From the NCBI RefSeq assembly GCF_001693275.1, contig NZ_CP016477.1, positions 3,023,721 to 3,087,720 on the forward strand: DNA of 64,000 nt, given 5' to 3'. Source of the DNA: Picosynechococcus sp. PCC 7117 (GTDB taxonomy: Bacteria > Cyanobacteriota > Cyanobacteriia > Cyanobacteriales > MRBY01). The position numbers were made by a program, and so were the translations under genes. Of this stretch, positions 35,707 to 44,402 are shown piece after piece; position 1 is the stretch's first letter, and each line of letters begins with the position of its first letter. Below the pieces are notes generated by a model. The model saw only the letters and a list, made by a program, of their open reading frames with translations, was not told where the DNA came from and did no database searches.

Positions 35707-36537
35707 ATGTCGGTAACCCTAAAGAAAATTTCAACCCTCAGCATTGCCAGTATGCTCATGGCTAGTCAGGGACTGGTGTGGAATTTCGCTGCTTCTGCCG
35801 AAGTGCTCAATCGCTACCATGGACGTTGTAAGTTAAGTATCAATAACTCAACTTCCTATGATGGCTACTGCACAACTAGACACATGCAAAATAGCCAATA
35901 TGACCAGTCAGTTGTCATTCAATTGGATAATGGAACCCAATATGATTTTCGTGGTAGCAGTCTAGACTATCTAGAAGTTCAGGATTGGGATGGTATTCAC
36001 TCAGTTACCCACCAATATGACCGAGACCGTGAAATTTTCATCTGGAATACGGCAGGTAGTCAAAACAGCCTTTCCGTAAAAATGGACACTCAGCATGAGT
36101 CCCAAACTTCCCATGACGATGATAGCGGCAATGGGGGTACTGTCGGAGCAATTATTGGCGCTGGTTTGGGGTTGCTGATCGGTAGCTTGTTTAGTGGTGG
36201 TAGTGATAATAAGTCCCCTAGTACTTCTTTACCGGATAATCCCTATGCAAACAATATGGACTATTACAATGCCACTGCTTATTTTAAGTGTTCCGTAGGA
36301 GATGCGGATAAAGATCAGCAATGTCCTGGTGGCATTAAGCGCTATGGTGGCGGCAGAGCTTCCATTACTGTACTTTTCCCCAATCGCAATGAAGTTACCT
36401 ATGATTTTAATGGTAGCAATGTGACCAGTTCCTTTAGTAATGATCTGACATGGGGTAAGTCAAATGATGTTTGGTCTATTGGTATTGACCGGAATTTGTT
36501 TATCGATATTCCTGAAGCGGCTGTCTACGGCGGCTAA
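35707..36537 (+). CDS. Exported protein with two related cysteine-bearing beta modules
   Basis: 276 residues, unrecognised. Signal peptide ends ASA|EV (about residue 32). Two modules of similar pattern follow: residues ~37-125 (CKLSINNSTSYDGYC, later VVIQLDNGTQYDF) and ~190-270 (FKCSVGDADKDQQC, later ITVLFPNRNEVTYDF). They are joined by a Gly-rich segment containing a hydrophobic stretch (GAIIGAGLGLLIGSLF) that could insert in a membrane. The paired cysteines suggest disulfides in the periplasm. First of three consecutive exported proteins on the plus strand. Confidence 0.7.
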   Translation: MSVTLKKISTLSIASMLMASQGLVWNFAASAEVLNRYHGRCKLSINNSTSYDGYCTTRHMQNSQYDQSVVIQLDNGTQYDFRGSSLDYLEVQDWDGIHSVTHQYDRDREIFIWNTAGSQNSLSVKMDTQHESQTSHDDDSGNGGTVGAIIGAGLGLLIGSLFSGGSDNKSPSTSLPDNPYANNMDYYNATAYFKCSVGDADKDQQCPGGIKRYGGGRASITVLFPNRNEVTYDFNGSNVTSSFSNDLTWGKSNDVWSIGIDRNLFIDIPEAAVYGG

Positions 36538-36827
36538 CGCTTTTTTAAGGCACTGATTGCACTTTTCAAAATCAACTTTGAACAACAGACTTTCAAGAAA
36601 ATTATCCTGCAAAAATAATTTATTTTGTTAAGATATTCAAATAATTTTTTTGTTGTTTCTTGTTCCCATAAAAATATCCTAGGGGATAAAAGTATACATA
36701 TACTTGTCATGAAAATTAATCAGTAATTATCTGTATATTTTTCCAAGACAACTACAATAAAGTAAAAGTATGAGCTTTGTAAGTAATGCCATTTGTTTAA
36801 AATAAGCTCTTCTACCATGGTGAAGTT

Positions 36828-37445
36828 ATGGAAAAAATCTTCAAAAAACTAGGTTGGGCAGCATCTATTCTATTAATTCCTAGTGCTGTTGCCTTTAGCC
36901 CCGCCGCCCAGGCAGAACTATGTCACCATCGCGATATCCGTTATGACTGTGGTGATGAACATGTAGACGGTCGATTGTCTAAATACAACTTCATCAGTGC
37001 TCCCTTCCTCAGAAGTAAAGACTATCCAACGATTGTTAAAGATCTCCAGGTTCTACTACATGAGTTAGGGTATTACGAAGGAAAAATCACTGGTGAATAT
37101 GACTCCGCCACAATGCTAGCTGTCAGAGCATTTCAAGATGCCTATCAGCTCGAAGTAACAGGCGAAGTGAACGACATCACTTGGATGGCGCTCAAAAGCC
37201 ATGAGGAAGATGTTGTCTTTGAGGCAGGCGATCGCCTTGACATCGCCACCGGCACCTACATCAACGTTCAGAGCAGTTCTGCCGCTGCTGTCGAGTCTAC
37301 AACAGCTAGTTCTTCGGCATCCGTCAGACAAACAGAAGTGGTCGAACAAAGAACTACTGTTCGTCAAACCGTGACCCAAACGAGTGGTAGTGCGACACAA
37401 ATTAGTGAAACAACCCAAGCCAAGCCTGTCCGTGGACTTTGGTAA
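36828..37445 (+). CDS. Exported peptidoglycan-binding domain protein
   Basis: 205 residues. Signal peptide ends AQA|EL. Residues ~60-125 form a PG_binding_1 domain (VKDLQVLLHELGYYEGKITGEYDSATMLAVRAFQDA, split here as VKDLQVLLHELGYYEG and TMLAVRAFQDA), the three-helix module that docks enzymes on peptidoglycan. The last 70 residues are Ser/Thr/Val-rich and low in complexity, with no catalytic domain. It may be a wall-anchored adaptor. Neighbours include an L,D-transpeptidase and an amidoligase. Confidence 0.75.
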   Translation: MEKIFKKLGWAASILLIPSAVAFSPAAQAELCHHRDIRYDCGDEHVDGRLSKYNFISAPFLRSKDYPTIVKDLQVLLHELGYYEGKITGEYDSATMLAVRAFQDAYQLEVTGEVNDITWMALKSHEEDVVFEAGDRLDIATGTYINVQSSSAAAVESTTASSSASVRQTEVVEQRTTVRQTVTQTSGSATQISETTQAKPVRGLW

Positions 37446-37489
37446 TTCGACTTTTCTCAATCCTGCTCTTTTCTTGAGTTGCTTTCAGT

Positions 37490-37513
37490 AAAACTGTTAA
37501 TTAATACAGTTTT
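37490..37513. terminator. Perfect 8-bp stem-loop between two exported-protein genes
   Basis: AAAACTGT pairs with ACAGTTTT across an 8-nt AT loop. It lies 45 bp after one stop codon and 39 bp before the next start. The lack of a GC-rich stem makes it a weak terminator; it could also be an operator. Confidence 0.35.
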
Positions 37514-37551
37514 CATCCTTACCTAAAACATCATGTCGTGAGGAATTTCCC

Positions 37552-38100
37552 ATGGGACTAAATCCTAAATTATTTACCCTGTTTGTTTCTTGGTTTATCA
37601 CCAGCATTTTGACAGTTTCTTTCGGCCCAGAAGCTGCTCAGGCGAGAAGTTTGAAGCCAGTGGCCCCTGAAAGCCCTGCTGCTTCTCTGGTTGCTCAGGG
37701 ACCCAACCAAGCTGAGTATCTAGATGCTTTCTTCAACTCCGGAAAGTACACTTACTGTGATGCCCAAGTTCTGGGGAACTACTGGGGAGAATCTGCCGGT
37801 AACGCGAAAGTTCGTATTGGGATGATCTTATTAGGCGAGATCAGTAGTCCCAATCAACTCAGTGCAGATCAAAGACAGGCTCGTCAGGTTGCCGTTGATC
37901 GCCTTTGGTCTAGTCAGCAGCTCTGCTTTTTTGATCAAAAGGGTCTTACCTATGATGATGCTGTTGATCTAGCGAACTATTGGGGTAGTCAAGATCCGTT
38001 CCACGCTAAATTGTACGTCGAAAAACTCTTAATTCGGGGCGACTATCAAGAATTTGGTCGTTCGATGGACGCCGCTCGTCGTCAATATGATGGCGTCTAA
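37552..38100 (+). CDS. Exported protein with two short helical repeats
   Basis: 182 residues, function unknown. Signal peptide ends AQA|RS (about residue 32). The mature part contains two related units: YTYCDAQVLGNYWGES (about 65-80) and LTYDDAVDLANYWGSQ (about 136-151), each followed by an alpha-helical segment with a K(V/L)..G(M/L) pattern. This resembles short exported cyanobacterial proteins without assigned function. A strong intrinsic terminator follows, so it ends the transcript of exported proteins. Confidence 0.65.
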   Translation: MGLNPKLFTLFVSWFITSILTVSFGPEAAQARSLKPVAPESPAASLVAQGPNQAEYLDAFFNSGKYTYCDAQVLGNYWGESAGNAKVRIGMILLGEISSPNQLSADQRQARQVAVDRLWSSQQLCFFDQKGLTYDDAVDLANYWGSQDPFHAKLYVEKLLIRGDYQEFGRSMDAARRQYDGV

Positions 38101-38126
38101 GGCAACTTGATAATATTTTTGAACTA

Positions 38127-38157
38127 GACAGGGTAGTTTGCCCTGTCTTAATTTTTT
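38127..38157 (+). terminator. Intrinsic terminator
   Basis: GACAGGG (38127-38133) pairs perfectly with CCCTGTC (38141-38147) across a 7-nt loop, followed by TTAATTTTTT. It lies 26 bp after the upstream stop and also excludes the amidoligase start at 38138, supporting ATG 38168. Confidence 0.85.
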
Positions 38158-38167
38158 CTACTCAATA

Positions 38168-39151
38168 ATGACGACCCTAAATTGGAAAATTGGCTTCGAG
38201 CTTGAACTGCTTGCCCCCAAAGGCTTCAGTCGACAAGATTTAGCAGAAGCGATCGCCGAGAAATATCAAGGCTCCGTCCAGCGTTTCTTTTCTCTCCAGT
38301 CAGAACCCAGTAAAGTCCCCGGTAAACCAGTCTTTCAGAACTTAACTCATGGTTTCGAGGTTCTGGATGCAAAGGGAAATTTTATCGCTCGCTGTGTGGA
38401 TGATCTCACTATCCAAGCAGATCTAGATAAAAGTTGTCCTAGCCTACCGGATTGGTATCGCATTGTGAGTGATGACGCTAGGCTTTTACATCTCATCAAA
38501 CGTCAGGTCAATCCAGAGGATGCGATCGCCGATATTTTGCAACCCATTGCCGAATTATTTGGCACACCAATGACAGAGAGTGAGGGAATGTTTCGTGTCA
38601 GTGATGAGGTTGGTGCCTCTGTGGCGATCGCCGTGCCCTTACCAGGGGAGCGGGAACGTCCCTGTGAATTAGTGACAGCCCCCATTGAAACGGATCATTT
38701 TGCTGTCTTAGATAGTCTCTTAGCCATTGCTCGGGAACTGGGATTTACAATTCCCACAGAGGCGGCTACCCATTTCCACTTTGATGCCACTCGTCTCTGC
38801 TCTACCCCTATTTTTTATAATCTCGTCAATACCCTATGGGAAGAAGGGGAGCATTTACGTCAAAAAGTAAGGACAAATCCCCATTGTCAACGCTTAGGAA
38901 AATGGCCCGAAGAACTCCTTTTCTTGGTTAATACTCCAGGTTTTACGGCTCTTAGTTGGGATGAAGCGGTGACACATCTCAAACAACTGGAATTGACGAA
39001 ATATTGTGATTTTAATATTAAAAATTTTATTTACCGACTTCCCAATAAAAATACCTTTGAGGCGAGAATTTTTCCCGGTTGGCTAGAGACAACGCCGGTT
39101 ATCGAAGCCGCTAAACTCATGGAAGATATTTTATGGTCAGCCGTCGGTTGA
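38168..39151 (+). CDS. Putative amidoligase family protein
   Basis: 327 residues. It matches the glutamine-synthetase-like amidoligase family (Amidoligase_2): N-terminal strand WKIGFELELLAP, a central ATHFHFDAT metal-site-like segment, and C-terminal TFEARIFPGW. Such enzymes are proposed to form amide bonds on small peptides, including wall peptides or secondary metabolites. It has no signal peptide, so it would act in the cytosol. Start at 38168 (MTTLNWK) is preferred over 38138, which lies inside a terminator. The next gene on the strand encodes an L,D-transpeptidase, 57 bp downstream. Confidence 0.75.
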   Translation: MTTLNWKIGFELELLAPKGFSRQDLAEAIAEKYQGSVQRFFSLQSEPSKVPGKPVFQNLTHGFEVLDAKGNFIARCVDDLTIQADLDKSCPSLPDWYRIVSDDARLLHLIKRQVNPEDAIADILQPIAELFGTPMTESEGMFRVSDEVGASVAIAVPLPGERERPCELVTAPIETDHFAVLDSLLAIARELGFTIPTEAATHFHFDATRLCSTPIFYNLVNTLWEEGEHLRQKVRTNPHCQRLGKWPEELLFLVNTPGFTALSWDEAVTHLKQLELTKYCDFNIKNFIYRLPNKNTFEARIFPGWLETTPVIEAAKLMEDILWSAVG

Positions 39152-39208
39152 TCTCTGCTTTTAGGTTGCAAGTTTATAAAAAATACATTACCGACAATCC
39201 TACTGATT

Positions 39209-39802
39209 ATGCTGCACACTCAATTTCACCAATCTACCTTATCGCTCTTTATCGGCTTTATCGCTGTGGGTAATGTTTTGAGTCTGCCCCAGTTGGCGAT
39301 CGCCCAAGATGTTCAACCTTCCGAGGTCTCCCTCAATGATCTATTGCTGTCTTCAGTCAAAACGCCGCTACCTCCTTTAGGCAGTCCGACCACTTATCTT
39401 CCAAGCATTAATCAGCCAGTGCGTCTTCATCTGCGGCTTGGAGAACGAAAAGTTTATGTTTACCAGGGTGACCAATTGAAAGCGAGCTTTCCTGTGGCCA
39501 TTGGCAAAGCAGGTTGGGAAACCCCCACCGGTGAATTTTCTGTGATGCAAATGATCAAAAATCCCGCCTGGGAACATCCCTGGAATGGGAGTATTATCCC
39601 CCCAGGAAAAGATAATCCCCTCGGGGAACGTTGGATTGGTTTTTGGACAGACGGCACAAACTTCATTGGTTTTCATGGCACACCAGACGAAAGCGTGATG
39701 GGTCAAGCGGTTTCCCATGGTTGTGTGCGAATGCGCAATGCAGACATCAAGCAACTTTTTGAACTGGTCAGTTTAGAGACGGCAGTCGTCGTTCAACCTT
39801 AG
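39209..39802 (+). CDS. L,D-transpeptidase (YkuD domain), exported
   Basis: 197 residues with an N-terminal signal sequence ending AIA|QD (about 33). The YkuD catalytic domain occupies ~70-197: VRLHLRLGERKVYVY, the PTGEF segment, H156 in FHGTPD and the catalytic SHGCVRM with C172. It should cross-link peptidoglycan stem peptides or attach proteins in the periplasm. It follows the amidoligase gene closely, so the two may act in one envelope-modification pathway; this is inferred from position only. Confidence 0.9.
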   Translation: MLHTQFHQSTLSLFIGFIAVGNVLSLPQLAIAQDVQPSEVSLNDLLLSSVKTPLPPLGSPTTYLPSINQPVRLHLRLGERKVYVYQGDQLKASFPVAIGKAGWETPTGEFSVMQMIKNPAWEHPWNGSIIPPGKDNPLGERWIGFWTDGTNFIGFHGTPDESVMGQAVSHGCVRMRNADIKQLFELVSLETAVVVQP

Positions 39803-40360
39803 GCTCTGATTAATCGAGAGGAAGGAGCAAAGACGTTGCCACATCCTTTTTAGACATCCTCTAAGCTTCTTTGTGGAAGGACGCTTACCCCAGTTATTCT
39901 CAACTCTGGCTGAATCATTGAGAGAAAATTATTTCTATCTTCGATTATTTGATGGAGATTCGGAAAGTCATTTATGCCACTAACACCATTGACTCTTTAA
40001 ATCGCTCTCTGTATAAAGTAATTAAAATAAAAGCTGTATTTCTTGATTAAGATTCCGTATTTAGGCTAATGTATTTAGCAATGAGGAATATTGCTCATAA
40101 ATGGAAACGTTTCATGCGAGATCGAAAAGCTACTCTATCCGATTTCTCCATCTTTTTCCGGAATGTTTTCTTCTTCAACTCTCTCTACATAAAACTTAGA
40201 TCACTCTCATGCAGGTCTACACAAGCTTTGTATTTCAGGATATTTTTCTTGATTTAATAATCTCAACCTGTTTCATGAGCTCTTTCCACTCAAAATTCTT
40301 CAAGTTATCGAAACTCTAGAGATTTATCTTGTATATTTAATTGAGGAATTTTATTTTGAA
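39803..40360. other. 558-bp region with repeat and transposase relic
   Basis: Contains a GC-poor hairpin repeat (39851-39893, similar to 8918-8983) and the decayed IS256-type transposase end (39922-40150). The last 200 bp are AT-rich with no gene seen. Confidence 0.5.
39922..40150 (+). pseudogene. Relic of an IS256/mutator-type transposase (C-terminal part)
   Basis: Frame from 39922 reads IFDYLMEIRKVIYATNTIDS then LNRSLYKVIKIK, closely following the conserved C-terminal block of IS256-family transposases (FFDYPPEIRKVIYTTNAIES). An in-frame TAA at 40048 interrupts it, after which MYLAMRNIAHKWKR continues the same family pattern. Upstream and downstream parts are missing or too decayed to recognise, and no terminal inverted repeats were found. 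Confidence 0.75.
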
Positions 40361-42247
40361 ATGAGAACTACAAGACTCCGAAGATTAATACAAAGTTTAG
40401 CGTATTTCATTAGTCTTTTTCTACTGATTTTTACATTGCTTATAAGTTGTTTATTTCCAACTTTTGCTCAATCATTTACTAATTCAGAATTGCCGGAAAA
40501 TACTCTGATCTCTGATAATAATACCCCAATGTTCAGGAGAGGGAATCTAAATGTTTCCCCTGTTTTTCTGAGTGGAAAAATGCTTGGGACTATCCCCTCA
40601 TTCGTCGAATTAAGAACCGATAATGATATTCTGGAGAGCATCTATGATGCGTCAACCCGCTCTTATATTTTACATAGCAAGCTTGTCAATGTCTTAGAGA
40701 ATATGCTCCGTTATACTCGAGAGATTGTTCCCCAAAATATTGGATTAGAACAACAAGAGAAAATCCTAGAGGAACAATTAATTACCAGTGTTGATGAGCA
40801 AAAAGGTATAACTGTAGTCCTTGTTTCCTTTCCAAAGGAAAATTTACCAGAGGTACTGTTTTCAGTAACTCAAGCTGATATTGAAAGGCCTCGATTGGGA
40901 GGCTCACAACCTTTTCAGATCGCAGATAACGTAGCGACAAGAGCTAAGAGTGATCTTATTCAAGCTTGGAAAGAACGTCAAACTCCTCACTTATTATCTC
41001 AGGCTCAACAGGCCCTTTTGATTCTGACTGCTCTGATTGGAGCTAATTTTTGTCTATCTCGAGGGCAGAAATGGTTATTTGCTAAACAAAACAATCTTGA
41101 TGAATTCTTTTTAAATTCAGAAGATAAAGCTTCTCAAGATCAAATCGTTGATAAATTAAAGAGTTGGAGAGGCATGGAAGTCACTGAACTGCAATTTCAG
41201 AACTTTTCAATGAGCCCAAAATCCAACTTGAATGCATTGTATAGATCAGTTTTATTTTGGACTCAATGGCTGGTATGGCTCCTTGGAATTGGTTATCTTT
41301 GTAGCCTCTTCTATTGGTCTCGTCCCTTCAGTAATTGGATTTTAGGGGTTACGATCCGTGGGACTTGGGCTGGAAGCGTTGTTCCGAGTTGGGCTCCCAT
41401 AGATTGGTTGATTAGCCTTGGTCGGCAAGCAACACTAGGTACACCATTACTTATGTTAGTGCTCGTGCTGACCTCAAGGTTGGCAATTAAAATAGGTGAT
41501 GTTCTCTGTGAATACTTAGCCCAAAAATCTTCTGAAAGGCAACTACAACAGCGCCTGACGATACGATCTCGTACCTTGTCCAAAATGTTCAAAGATTGGC
41601 TCAGGACGATAATTTATTTGTTATTAGGTTCTGCCATTGTTTATCATCTTCATGAGCTAGGTAGTATCAACCAATCGGTTGCCTTTTTCTTTGGCTTCTT
41701 CGGCTTTGCAATATCTTTAGCTTCCCAAAGCTTACTTAAAGATTTAATTGCTGGGGTGATTATTTTATGGGAAGATCAGTACGCTGTGGGGGATACTGTA
41801 AAAATTGGTGATCAAAATGGTTCAGTGGAGAAAATTTCTTTACGAGCGACCCAGTTACGTAATTTAAATGGTGAATTGATTACCATTCCGAATGGGTCAA
41901 TTGGAGTGGTACAAAATTTATCGAGTGATTGGTCACAAGTTAATTATGCTATTGAGGTAAGTTATGAAGCTGATGTCGATCACACCTTAGAAGTGATCGA
42001 CAATGTGGCACAACAACTGTATAGCGATCCAGCATGGCATGAGAAAATTATCAAGAAACCTGAGATCTTAGGAATTGATAAAATTGCTCATACAGGTATC
42101 TTGATTCGTTTGCTTATTAGAACTAGACCACTCGAACAATGGTCTGTGGAACGGGAATATAGCCGTCGCTTGAAAAAAGCTTTTGATGAAAATAACATTG
42201 AAATAGGCATTCCAAAACTTCAATTAAAAAGTAATAGCAATCCTTAG
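40361..42247 (+). CDS. MscS-family mechanosensitive channel protein
   Basis: 628 residues. An N-terminal signal/TM segment and a ~170-residue extracytoplasmic region are followed by about five TM segments (from ~215) and the MscS core: pore helix FFGFFGFAISLASQSLLKDL, then AGVIILWEDQYAVGDTVKIG, ISLRATQLRNLNGELITIPN and the cytoplasmic vestibule domain. It opens under membrane tension to release solutes, which suits an osmolyte-accumulating cell. GAGGAA precedes the ATG by 12 bases. An IS element lies exactly at the stop codon without altering the protein. Codon and base composition are AT-richer than the core genes, and no HIP1 site was seen. Confidence 0.88.
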   Translation: MRTTRLRRLIQSLAYFISLFLLIFTLLISCLFPTFAQSFTNSELPENTLISDNNTPMFRRGNLNVSPVFLSGKMLGTIPSFVELRTDNDILESIYDASTRSYILHSKLVNVLENMLRYTREIVPQNIGLEQQEKILEEQLITSVDEQKGITVVLVSFPKENLPEVLFSVTQADIERPRLGGSQPFQIADNVATRAKSDLIQAWKERQTPHLLSQAQQALLILTALIGANFCLSRGQKWLFAKQNNLDEFFLNSEDKASQDQIVDKLKSWRGMEVTELQFQNFSMSPKSNLNALYRSVLFWTQWLVWLLGIGYLCSLFYWSRPFSNWILGVTIRGTWAGSVVPSWAPIDWLISLGRQATLGTPLLMLVLVLTSRLAIKIGDVLCEYLAQKSSERQLQQRLTIRSRTLSKMFKDWLRTIIYLLLGSAIVYHLHELGSINQSVAFFFGFFGFAISLASQSLLKDLIAGVIILWEDQYAVGDTVKIGDQNGSVEKISLRATQLRNLNGELITIPNGSIGVVQNLSSDWSQVNYAIEVSYEADVDHTLEVIDNVAQQLYSDPAWHEKIIKKPEILGIDKIAHTGILIRLLIRTRPLEQWSVEREYSRRLKKAFDENNIEIGIPKLQLKSNSNP

Positions 42248-42269
42248 AGGCCGTTTATAAAGTAAATCT

Positions 42270-43063
42270 TTAGGAAACTAGCCGACGTAGCATAAGACGA
42301 CTCATGGAAGCGTAAATCCCTGCCTCCGATACCTCTGGTAATTGCTCATAGTCCTTACTAAGGCGACGATACCAATTCAACCAACCGAATGTACGCTCAA
42401 CAATCCAACGTTTTGGTAACACCACAAATGCCTTACTGTTTCTGCTAATCACTTCCACCTTGGCTTGAACCATTAACCACAGACTTAAGGCAAAACGCCC
42501 TCCCCGATATCCGGCATCGACCCACATCAACCGAAATCGTCTCAATAGTTCCTGCTGCTGTTCCCTGAGTTCCATCACTGCCGCCAGGGTAAGGCTACGC
42601 TCTGAGCCATTCCCTTCAGAGACCAGGACTTTGTAGAGTAGCCCTAAACTGTCGACTAGCAGGTTTCTCCGTCTTCCTTTGACCTGCTTACCACCATCGA
42701 AGCCATAGACTTCGCCCTTTTTTCTGTCGTTTTAACCGATTGGCTATCAGCAATCAAGACGCTAGGTTCTGCGCTTTTCCCCACTGATTGGCGACAGCGG
42801 GTACGCAGAGCATGGTTGATTTCTTCCCAGACTCCTTGCCTCTGCCATTTGCGATAGTAGTAGTAGACTGTGGAAGAGGGAGGAAAGTCCTTGGGCAGAT
42901 AGGCCCATTGACAACCCGTTTTGAGGAGATAGAAAATTCCATTGCAGACCTGTCGCATATCAGTGGTACGTGGATGACCGCCGGACTTTGGAGCAGGAAT
43001 TAAGGGTTCTAGTAAAGCCCATTCTGCATCGCTTAAGTCACTGGGATAGGAAGCTTGAGACAT
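42270..43063 (-). CDS. IS5-family transposase, made by -1 frameshift
   Basis: Two overlapping frames. orfA (43063-42656) carries the N-terminal SYPSDLSDAEWALLEPLIP, GGHPRT and the first catalytic Asp in ADSQSVKTTEK. At an A6G run (42717-42723) a -1 shift restores KGEVYGFDGGKQVKG and the second half (to 42270) with the second Asp in WVDAGYRGG and the Glu in IVERTFGWLNWYRR. The fused DDE protein is 264 residues, the normal size. The slippery run matches programmed frameshifting known in this IS group, so I do not call it a pseudogene. Confidence 0.88.
42717..42723 (-). promoter_or_regulatory. A6G slippery site for -1 frameshift
   Basis: On the transposase strand the run AAAAAAG follows GAC AG; a lysyl-tRNA on AAA can re-pair one base back. 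The -1 frame downstream immediately encodes conserved transposase sequence. Confidence 0.75.
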
Positions 43064-43249
43064 TGGTGCTAGTTTCCTGTGTCGTTATGCTTATGTTTGA
43101 CCTTAACGACTTCACGGGCAACAATCCTATTCTCTTTATCTTTACTTTATAAATACCCTCTTAGATAGTATTTATAAATTTAAAATAAAGAAGACAAAAA
43201 GTCTTTTTCTGGGGCAGAGTAACAAATTATATGAGAGAGAAATAAAAAA

Positions 43250-44278
43250 ATGATAATGAAGCGTAATTCTTTTTCCCAGATATCAGTGTTGACGGGTGTC
43301 ACAATGCTGCTGTTAAGTTCTCCGCTCATGGGCTGCCAGACGACGGAGACAAAAATGCCCAACTCATTTTCTGAAGTATCCATGGAACAAACAACACAAG
43401 ATTCACTGGATCCAAACCATTCCCTTGCCGATACAGACTGGTATCTTGTGGAGTTTCAATCGATGGATGACGCAATTGGCACCATTCGTCCCGATGATCC
43501 ACGCCTGTACATCATGCGCTTAAAAGGCGACGGGACAGTCTCTATGAAACTAAACTGTAATCGTGGTGTTGGTGATTGGTCTGCCGAAGCTAACAACGAA
43601 ACAAGCGGCGGTTCCTTTCAATTTAGCCCTTTAGAAACAACCCGTGCCCTTTGTCCTGAACCTAGTCTAGATGAAAAAATTGCCGCTGATACAGCATTTA
43701 TTCGCTCTTACATCTTAGAAGATGACAAACTTTATCTGAGTTTGATGGCCGATGCTGGTATTTATGTTTGGCAACGATATGATTCTTCCATCGGTGCACT
43801 GTTCCAAGCAGAACCAGACCCAGCCATCGAAGCGGCCATTCTCGATGCTTTCCCTGACTATAGACAAGAAATTATTGGTGAAGATGGACAGCAGGCACGC
43901 TATGTTTACAGTCGAGTAGACTTAAACGGAGATGGAAAAGAAGAAGTTTTAGTCTATCCAATGGGTTCTATTTTCTGTGGCACAGGAGGATGTGATTTAT
44001 TGTTGCTAACCCCGGAAGATTGCGCTTATTCCCTAATCAATTCTTTTCCGATTAGTCGTCTGCCGATCATTGTCACTGACGAGGTTGCAGCAGGCTGGCA
44101 AAATCTAATTCGCCCCGAATCTGGTGGTGGTGCTACACCGTCCTATGTTCTCCATGTTTTTGACGGTCAGCAATACATTGAACAGGAGCGGCTCCCAGGG
44201 GATGTGCAACCTGAGGGGATATCTTACCTCCTGGGGGAACCCACATTTGATGAAGGGGCCATCCTCAAACTTAATTAA
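43250..44278 (+). CDS. META-domain lipoprotein
   Basis: 342 residues. A lipobox (LMGC, C29) follows the signal sequence. Residues ~58-165 form a META/HslJ-like domain (LADTDWYLVEFQSMDD, LKGDGTVSMKLNCNRGVGDW, DTAFIRSYILEDDKLYLSL). The C-terminal ~170 residues resemble a separate module with a calcium-loop-like VDLNGDGKEEVLVYP and a CGTGGCD motif. Attachment to a membrane and a role in envelope stress are plausible. It lies just beyond the IS element and was probably downstream of mscS before insertion. Start could also be the third codon (ATG at 43256). Confidence 0.75.
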   Translation: MIMKRNSFSQISVLTGVTMLLLSSPLMGCQTTETKMPNSFSEVSMEQTTQDSLDPNHSLADTDWYLVEFQSMDDAIGTIRPDDPRLYIMRLKGDGTVSMKLNCNRGVGDWSAEANNETSGGSFQFSPLETTRALCPEPSLDEKIAADTAFIRSYILEDDKLYLSLMADAGIYVWQRYDSSIGALFQAEPDPAIEAAILDAFPDYRQEIIGEDGQQARYVYSRVDLNGDGKEEVLVYPMGSIFCGTGGCDLLLLTPEDCAYSLINSFPISRLPIIVTDEVAAGWQNLIRPESGGGATPSYVLHVFDGQQYIEQERLPGDVQPEGISYLLGEPTFDEGAILKLN

Positions 44279-44402
44279 CAATAGTTGGTCATGATCGTGA
44301 CTGCAGGCGAATCCAGGCATTAATCTCGTCCCCTACCGAGAAAGACCCCACTGCCTGATATGATTTGTGCTACTTACCCTTGTCCGTTTACTATCACCAT
44401 CC

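Larger units (their letters stand above)
42247..43160 (-). mobile_element. Complete IS5-family insertion sequence, 914 bp
   Basis: Ends are imperfect inverted repeats: GAGGCCGTTTATAAAGTAAA at 42247-42266 and its counterpart at 43141-43160, 17 of 20 positions matching. A 3-bp target duplication TTA flanks it (42244-42246 and 43161-43163), as expected for the IS427-type group of IS5. It encodes one transposase in two frames. Intact ends, target duplication and motifs indicate recent insertion. Confidence 0.93.

Noticed and set aside
42270..43063. Calling the transposase a pseudogene
   Set aside because: The A6G run and the correct -1 product favour programmed frameshifting, and both ends and the target duplication are intact.
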